DNA of 64,000 nucleotides, taken from Tardiphaga sp. vice304 (GTDB lineage Bacteria > Pseudomonadota > Alphaproteobacteria > Rhizobiales > Xanthobacteraceae). The notes beneath the pieces are model-generated. The model saw only the letters and a list, made by a program, of their open reading frames with translations, made no database searches and was not told the DNA's origin. Position numbers and translations under genes: made by a program. Positions 59,142 to 64,000 of this stretch are shown piece after piece; within the stretch, counting starts at the first letter, position 1; every line of letters begins with the position of its first letter. The stretch lies in contig NZ_CP041402.1 of the NCBI RefSeq assembly GCF_007018905.1, positions 4,700,001 through 4,764,000 on the forward strand. The letters are read 5' to 3'.

Positions 59142-60488
59142 CTACGACAGCAGCGGCGACCAGGCGGGATCGGAGGCGAAGCCCGGTGTCGGCACCTTGA
59201 GCTCGTTGCGACCGGACACGTCCACCGTATAGAGCGACGGCCCCGCGCCCTGCTCGCGGAAGAACATGATGACGCGGCCGTTCGGCGCGAAGGTCGGCCC
59301 CTCATTATGGTAGCCGGAGGTGAGCAGCCGTTCACCGGAGCCGTCCGGCTTCATGATGCCGATTGAGAACTGGCCGCCACCCTGCTTGGTGAAGGCGATG
59401 TAGTCGCCGCGCGGCGACCACACCGGCGTCGAATAGGTGCCGTCCCCGAAGGAAATGCGCTGCGCGGCGCCGCCCGTGGCTCCCATCACGTAGATCTGGG
59501 ATTTGCCGCCGCGGTCGCTCTCGAAACAGATCCGCGCACCGTCCGGCGAATAGGACGGCGAGGTATCGATTGCCGGCGTGTCGGTCAGGCGCGTGGTGGA
59601 CTTCGAGCGCAGATCCATTACGAACAGGTTGGAATTGCCGCCCTGCTGCAGGCTCATGATGACACGCTGGCCGTCCGGCGAAAAGCGCGGCGAGAACGAC
59701 ATGCCGGGGAAATTGCCGACGATCTCGCGCTGTCCGGTCTCGATGTTGAACAGGTAGACCCGCGGGTCGCCCTGGCCGAATTCCATGTAGGTGATTTCCT
59801 GCGTCGATGGCGAGAAGCGCGGCGTCAGCACCAGATCGGCGCCGCGCGTGAGATAGCGCACATTGGCGCCGTCCTGGTCCATCAAGGCCAGCCGCTTGAC
59901 GCGGCGCTCCTTGGCGCCGGTCTCGTCGACGAACACCACGCGGCTGTCGAAATAGCCCTTTTCGCCTGTAAGGCGCTCATAGATCTGGTCGGAAATAATG
60001 TGCGCGATGCGGCGCCAGTATTCCGGCGAGGTGAAGTACTGCTGGCCGGTCAACTGCTGTCCGGTGCCGACGTCCCACAGCCGGAACTCGGCCTTCAGCC
60101 GGCCGTCGGGCTGGCGGGTGACGCGACCGGTCACCAGCGCCTGGGCGTTGATGGTCTTCCAGTTCTGGAAGTTCGGCGGCGTGTCGATATTGCTGACCTT
60201 GTCGATGAAGGCCGCCGGATCGACCGGCGCGAACAGGCCGCTGCGCTTGAGATTGTTGGTGATGACCTGGGCCACGCCATTGGCGACTTCGTTATCGCCC
60301 GCCGTGCCGGCAACGAACGCCGGAATTGCGATCGGCAACGGCGCCACCTCGCCGCCCGTCACGGTAACGCGGGCCTGGCCAAAGGCGCCGTGCGCGCCGC
60401 TGAGAAGCAATCCGGTGGAGGCCATTCCCGACAGGATCTGCCGTCGGCTGGGGCGAAGTAGCGGATTTGTAAAATGATCGTCGGACAT
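59142..60488 (-). CDS. tolB: Tol-Pal system beta-propeller protein TolB, with a twin-arginine-like signal
   Basis: Periplasmic beta-propeller that links TolA and Pal. It has 448 residues. The N-terminal signal carries [14 protein letters not shown], a twin-arginine type motif, instead of the usual Sec signal. The N-terminal domain follows ([34 protein letters not shown]), then propeller repeats such as [19 protein letters not shown] and [18 protein letters not shown] 60488 ([11 protein letters not shown]) chosen; the open frame adds five residues. It lies 28 bp after tolA. Confidence 0.95.
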   Translation of the reverse strand: MSDDHFTNPLLRPSRRQILSGMASTGLLLSGAHGAFGQARVTVTGGEVAPLPIAIPAFVAGTAGDNEVANGVAQVITNNLKRSGLFAPVDPAAFIDKVSNIDTPPNFQNWKTINAQALVTGRVTRQPDGRLKAEFRLWDVGTGQQLTGQQYFTSPEYWRRIAHIISDQIYERLTGEKGYFDSRVVFVDETGAKERRVKRLALMDQDGANVRYLTRGADLVLTPRFSPSTQEITYMEFGQGDPRVYLFNIETGQREIVGNFPGMSFSPRFSPDGQRVIMSLQQGGNSNLFVMDLRSKSTTRLTDTPAIDTSPSYSPDGARICFESDRGGKSQIYVMGATGGAAQRISFGDGTYSTPVWSPRGDYIAFTKQGGGQFSIGIMKPDGSGERLLTSGYHNEGPTFAPNGRVIMFFREQGAGPSLYTVDVSGRNELKVPTPGFASDPAWSPLLS

Positions 60489-60515
60489 ATTTTCTGCTTT
60501 CAACTTACCGCGCCG

Positions 60516-61574
60516 CTACAGGTCTTTACTGTCAAAAACGGGGTAGAAAAATTTCCATTCTTCATAGAATGCGGCTGGCAGCTTGTAGGGCTGGCAGGCG
60601 ATGATGGCGCGCGCGCCACTCTCCTGGAACACCCGCTCGAACGGCGTGTTGGGCGATCCGCGCATCACCGGCATCGATTCCAGCGTGCCGTCCTGCTTCA
60701 GCTTGATGCTGAACTCGGCCTGCGCCAGTCGCGCGTCGAGCCCGCCATAGGGCTTCTTCCAGCAACGGTTGACCTGCTCCTTGAACATCGATCCCCAGGT
60801 CGCCGAATTATCCGCAGACTTGCCATGGGCGAGGCCCAGAGCGGCGTTTGAATTCAACGTGGCACCAGTCGCCGCAGCACGGGTCGGGTCGCGCTTGTCG
60901 AGCAGCGCCGCGATCTTCGACTGGTCGAAGCTGCGATCCGGCTTCTTGGCCTCGAGCATGGCCTGTGCTTCGGCCTTGGCCTTTGAATCGGCGTCGGACT
61001 TGGCCTTGGCTTCCGCCTTGGCTTTCGCGTCCGTATCCGCCTTGGCCTTCGCTTCGGCTTTCGCCTTCGCCTTGGCCTGCGCATCAGCCTTGGCCTTGGC
61101 GTCCGCCTCGGCCTTGGCTTCGGCGGCCGCCTTGGCCTGCTGCAGGGCCTCCGCCTCGATCTTGGCTTCCGTGGCGGCTTCGGCCTTTGCCTTGGAGTCC
61201 GCGGCTGCCTTGGCTTCCGCCTTGGCCGCAGCCGCCGCTTTCGCGGCGGCATCGGCGGCGGTCTTGTCTTCCGTCTTGGGCTGTGGCGGCGGCGTACTCT
61301 CGGTCACCACCGGGGGCTTTTCGGAGATCTTGCCGACGTTGTCCTCGATCGGCTTGGCCTCGGCGACCTTCTCGACCAGCGGCGTCTTGACTTCCTTCTT
61401 GCCGGTCTTGATTCCGGCCGTAACCTTCGCCAGTTGATCCGCGGAAATGATATCGACCGGCAGCGACTCCTCGGGAATCGAGACGTAGGCCTTGGACGAA
61501 AAAGACACGAGTCCCCAGCCCAGCACGAGAACGTGCAGGGCGGCGGACGCCGCGAGTGTCTTGTCGACCTTCAC
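60516..61574 (-). CDS. tolA: TolA cell envelope-spanning protein
   Basis: Links the TolQR motor to TolB/Pal. It has 352 residues: a single N-terminal helix (AASAALHVLVLGWGLVSFSS), a Pro-rich stretch, then a very long Ala/Lys/Glu coiled coil of AKAEA/KAKAEAK repeats (about 95-225) that gives reach across the periplasm, and a C-terminal globular domain (FKEQVNRCWKKPYGGLDA, AQAEFSIKLKQDGTLES). GTG 61574 is chosen because GGGGAC precedes it; the longer open frame lies inside tolR. Two bases separate it from tolR. Confidence 0.94.
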   Translation of the reverse strand: MKVDKTLAASAALHVLVLGWGLVSFSSKAYVSIPEESLPVDIISADQLAKVTAGIKTGKKEVKTPLVEKVAEAKPIEDNVGKISEKPPVVTESTPPPQPKTEDKTAADAAAKAAAAAKAEAKAAADSKAKAEAATEAKIEAEALQQAKAAAEAKAEADAKAKADAQAKAKAKAEAKAKADTDAKAKAEAKAKSDADSKAKAEAQAMLEAKKPDRSFDQSKIAALLDKRDPTRAAATGATLNSNAALGLAHGKSADNSATWGSMFKEQVNRCWKKPYGGLDARLAQAEFSIKLKQDGTLESMPVMRGSPNTPFERVFQESGARAIIACQPYKLPAAFYEEWKFFYPVFDSKDL

Positions 61575-61576
61575 CG

Positions 61577-62026
61577 TCAGGTCCCCTGCTCCACCTCGGT
61601 CACCAGGGCCAGCCGCTTGAAGCCTGCGCCGGAGAGCTGCCCCATCACGCGGGCCACGGTGCCATAGTCGGCCTTCTTGTCCGCGCGCATGTAGATGCGC
61701 TCGTCCGTGCCGCCGCGGGCATCGGTGATCGCCTTCAGTTTCGGCACCAGGTCGTTCATCTGGACTTCCGTGTCGTTGATGAAGATCTTGCCCGAGATAT
61801 CGACCGACAATTGCAGCGGCGTCTTGTCCTGCTCCAGGCTCTTGGCCTGGGTCTGCGGCAGGTCGAGCGGCACGCCGACAGTCAGCATCGGCGCCGACAC
61901 CATGAAGATGATCATCAACACCAGCATGACGTCGACCATCGGGGTGACGTTGATTTCGGCCATGACATGGGCGCGCCGGCGCCCGCGCCGTCCGCCCCCG
62001 CCGCCTGCACCCATATTCATGCCCAT
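61577..62026 (-). CDS. tolR: TolR, ExbD-family motor protein
   Basis: A 149-residue proton-motor component. NVTPMVDVMLVLMIIFMV is the transmembrane helix with the conserved Asp. The periplasmic domain follows (PLQLSVDISGKIFIND, IYMRADKKADYGTVARVM). It starts with a Gly/Arg-rich cytoplasmic tail. Confidence 0.96.
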   Translation of the reverse strand: MGMNMGAGGGGGRRGRRRAHVMAEINVTPMVDVMLVLMIIFMVSAPMLTVGVPLDLPQTQAKSLEQDKTPLQLSVDISGKIFINDTEVQMNDLVPKLKAITDARGGTDERIYMRADKKADYGTVARVMGQLSGAGFKRLALVTEVEQGT

Positions 62027-62063
62027 GACGGGATGCCCAGTTCAAGGTTCAACACGAATCGCC

Positions 62064-62837
62064 TCAAACGCGCTCGTCGATCTGGCGCGACAGAATGGCG
62101 GAAAACTCGTCGGCAAAACCTTCCAGGCGCTGCGCCTGGCGGTTCACTTCCGAGGTAAACTTATTGTAGAAAATAGTCGCCGGAATGGCGGCTATAAGGC
62201 CGATTGCGGTGGCGAACAGCGCTTCCGCGATGCCCGGAGCCACCACGGCCAGCGAGGTGTTCTTGGACGCAGCGATCGACTGGAAGCTCGACATGATGCC
62301 CCAGACGGTGCCGAACAGGCCGACGAACGGGCCGGCGGAGCCGACCGTGGCCAGTACCAGCAAGCGCCGTTCCAGCCGCTCGATCTCGCGCGAGATCGAG
62401 ACGTTCATGACCTTGTCGATCCGCATCTGCAGCCCGGTGAAGGAGCGTGCCTGACTTTCGAACGAGCGCTTCCACTCGCGCATCGCAGCGACGAAACAGG
62501 CGGCCATGGATTGCGTCGGCTTGGTCGAGAGCGCGCGGTAGAGGTCCTCGATCGACTCGCCGGACCAGAACGCCTGTTCGAAGCGGTCCATCGCCTTCTT
62601 GGTGCGGGCGAACAGGAACATCTTGTCGATGGCGATCGCCCAGACCCAGACCGAACAGCCCAGCAAGCCCATCATGACCGCCTTGACGATCCAGTGCGCC
62701 TGCCAGAACAGATTGACCAGCGACACGTCGGACGCCGCCAGCGCCGGGGCGGCCTGCACGTCGACCGCCTGTGCCGATGCTGCGGATACCGTCAGCAACA
62801 ACGCCAGCGCGGTGAGCGAAAAGACTTTCTGCAGCAC
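62064..62837 (-). CDS. tolQ: TolQ, MotA/ExbB-family motor protein
   Basis: A 257-residue proton-channel component of the Tol motor. The N-terminus VLQKVFSLTALALLLTVSAASA resembles a signal peptide, then three transmembrane helices (about 50-70, 150-170 and 185-205): ATVGSAGPFVGLFGTVWGIM and GIAEALFATAIGLIAAIPA are MotA/TolQ/ExbB landmarks. GTG 62837 with GAGGGGAT upstream is favoured over the open frame to 62894. First gene of the tolQRA(B) block. Confidence 0.92.
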   Translation of the reverse strand: MLQKVFSLTALALLLTVSAASAQAVDVQAAPALAASDVSLVNLFWQAHWIVKAVMMGLLGCSVWVWAIAIDKMFLFARTKKAMDRFEQAFWSGESIEDLYRALSTKPTQSMAACFVAAMREWKRSFESQARSFTGLQMRIDKVMNVSISREIERLERRLLVLATVGSAGPFVGLFGTVWGIMSSFQSIAASKNTSLAVVAPGIAEALFATAIGLIAAIPATIFYNKFTSEVNRQAQRLEGFADEFSAILSRQIDERV

Positions 62838-63212
62838 GAGATCAGTATCCCCTCGAAGGTTCGATGTCCGGCGTCGGCTGCCGATCGCAGCCACGCGCCG
62901 CGAGCGGCGTCAAAGCCAGCGTTCAGCCCGTTGTTTCGCAGGAATGGCCCGTCCGAAGCCAAGCCTTGAATTCCCTGCCAACATGTCAAAACGAGGGCCT
63001 GCACGCGGTTTTGCAGGCTTTACCAGACGCCCGGCGTGGTTAATGCGAGGTTACCAAGACCCGAACTCGCGGAGAAATGAAGCTCAATTCGTTTGTTAGG
63101 TGGCACTGCGGCACAAGTTCCACCACGTAAACAAAACCGCCCACCTGTTGCCAGATGGGCGGCGATGCCGGCGCCGGCTGCGAGGCCGGCGCCCAAGAGG
63201 GTGTTCGGTCGA
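62838..63212. other. Intergenic region upstream of tolQ
   Basis: 375 bp between tolQ and the DUF2852 gene. It contains a terminator at 63128-63162 and nothing else that I can support; the tolQ promoter must lie within 62840-63125. Confidence 0.5.
63128..63162 (-). terminator. Terminator of the DUF2852 gene
   Basis: Stem CCGCCCA...TGGGCGG with inner pairing, followed on the minus strand by TTTTGTTT. Confidence 0.8.
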
Positions 63213-63701
63213 TCAGCCCTGCGCCTGGTTGTCCAACGGCGGCGTCGGGCGGGGGCGGTGCTGCGCCATGAACTGGTCGAACTCGGCCTTGTCCTTGGCG
63301 TGTCGCAGCCGGTCGAGGAAGTCCTTGAACTCGTGCTGCTCCTCCTCGAGGCGCCGCAGCGTCTCCATGCGGTATTCGTCGAAGGCGCGGTTGCCCGAGG
63401 TCGGCTGGCTGAAGCCGCCGAAGCCGAAGCCACGCTGCTCCATGCGGCCGCGCATCCGCTCCATCTTGTTCTGCATCCGCTCCATCTTGTTGGCGAACCG
63501 ATCGCCATTATCCCAGCAACCCATCTTCCTGCTCCCTATGGTGTAGAAAAGAACCGCGAGGCCAATCGGCCACCAGAACATGAAACCCAGCACCGTCAGG
63601 ATGATCCAGCCGGGCGACCACGCCGGACGCAGCATTGGCGCCTGCGGATAGCGTGGCATGTCGGTCGGACCACTCCATCGATTGTAACCAGCTTCGGCCA
63701 T
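63213..63701 (-). CDS. DUF2852 family membrane protein
   Basis: A 162-residue protein matching DUF2852. A membrane segment (SPGWIILTVLGFMFWWPIGLAVLFY, about 29-53) is followed by WDNGDRFANKMERMQNKMERM, a charged helix, then a Gly/Phe stretch and a long acidic helix (RRLEEEQHEFKDFLDRLRHAK). ATG 63701 (MAEAGYNRWSG) is chosen; the frame opens four codons earlier. Function unknown. Confidence 0.85.
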   Translation of the reverse strand: MAEAGYNRWSGPTDMPRYPQAPMLRPAWSPGWIILTVLGFMFWWPIGLAVLFYTIGSRKMGCWDNGDRFANKMERMQNKMERMRGRMEQRGFGFGGFSQPTSGNRAFDEYRMETLRRLEEEQHEFKDFLDRLRHAKDKAEFDQFMAQHRPRPTPPLDNQAQG

Positions 63702-63805
63702 TTCGCTCTCCATGACGGCACCTGCCGTCGGTGAATGTAAATAACATTTACATACGTAAACCGAAGCCGGATTTTGTCAAGATATCCGCAAGCGGCCCGC
63801 GAAAA

Positions 63806-64000
63806 TTATTTCGGGATCTTGCCCCACGGACCGGCAGGACGCTCGGCCTCGGCGGCGCGCGTGGCGGCCTCGGCTTCCGGCGGCGGCCGGCGGTCGGTCG
63901 TAAAGCCCAGCCCCCGCAGATAGATCAGCACGCCGGCCTCGAGCAGTTCTTCCGGCGGCATCGGCAATTTGCGGCGGGCGGCATCGCCGCGGCCGAACAG
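63806..64000 (-). CDS. C-terminal end of an unidentified protein (5' end outside window)
   Basis: A partial gene running off the right edge; 64 codons are visible ending at TAA 63806-63808. The readable part has LPMPPEELLEAGVLIYLRGLGF, then an Ala/Glu/Pro-rich tail ending GPWGKIPK. No motif is recognisable from the tail, so the family is unknown. Confidence 0.6.
   Translation of the reverse strand: MFGRGDAARRKLPMPPEELLEAGVLIYLRGLGFTTDRRPPPEAEAATRAAEAERPAGPWGKIPK

Noticed and set aside
60516..62045. TolA with a 157-codon N-terminal extension
   Set aside because: That part is tolR read in another frame; the GTG at 61574 with a good ribosome binding site starts the single-helix TolA.

Overview
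The window is high-GC, densely packed DNA that looks like the core chromosome of an alphaproteobacterium of the Bradyrhizobium/Rhodopseudomonas group (Nitrobacteraceae). The evidence is the TorF-type porin, a periplasmic nitrate reductase operon with a perfect FNR/FixK box, a CIRCE-controlled groESL operon, DUF2076, DUF2093, DUF2852 and DUF4170 proteins, HisZ together with HisG, and several families of palindromic intergenic repeats. No rRNA, tRNA, CRISPR array or prophage was recognised.

Layout. 1-7 kb: the 3' part of xseA, a DUF2093 protein, then a minus-strand cluster running pmbA/tldE, cysQ-like phosphatase, DUF4170, DUF374 acyltransferase, waaA and lpxK (lipid A and Kdo assembly; most joins are short overlaps). 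7-11 kb: a DUF6101-like protein, a small GIY-YIG nuclease gene among inverted palindromic repeats, ubiA, a secreted protein and rsmE. 11-12.2 kb: a frameshifted IS110-family element between a palindromic repeat and hisZ. 12.2-20 kb: hisZ-hisG, a GT2 glycosyltransferase overlapping a ChbG/HpnK-type deacetylase, DUF2076, an L,D-transpeptidase, cheZ and a lipoprotein. 20-24 kb: groES-groEL and two secreted unknowns. 24-38 kb: a lactate/glycolate-type permease, an SbmA/BacA-like ABC protein, an HPP membrane protein, a TorF porin, a histone H1-like Lys/Ala protein, glcDEF (glycolate oxidase), a class I cytochrome c, a TetR regulator and azlCD. 38-47.5 kb: napEDABC, a TonB-dependent receptor and a divergent NarX/NarL-like two-component pair. 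47.5-50.3 kb: a polytopic glycosyltransferase and a cytosine-deaminase-like amidohydrolase. 50-63 kb: ftsH, tilS, cpoB, pal, a FeeM-like acyltransferase, a GGDEF/EAL protein, tolB, tolA, tolR and tolQ, all on the minus strand. The end holds a DUF2852 protein and the last 64 codons of an unidentified gene.

Working together: lipid A/Kdo genes, the Tol-Pal system, an L,D-transpeptidase, a porin and a TonB receptor make this an envelope-heavy region. The glcDEF genes and the LctP-type permease suggest 2-hydroxyacid oxidation, with a cytochrome c gene divergent from glcD. The nap operon has an oxygen-responsive promoter.

The most unusual signals are: palindromic repeats that supply the stop codons and last residues of unrelated proteins; a REPIN-like inverted repeat pair beside a small GIY-YIG nuclease; a 1-bp deletion that opens an IS110 transposase in frame into hisZ, with a structured non-coding left end that could encode a bridge RNA; a perfect 54-bp palindrome between groES and groEL; and a two-gene insertion (FeeM-like acyltransferase and c-di-GMP enzyme) inside the tol-pal cluster.
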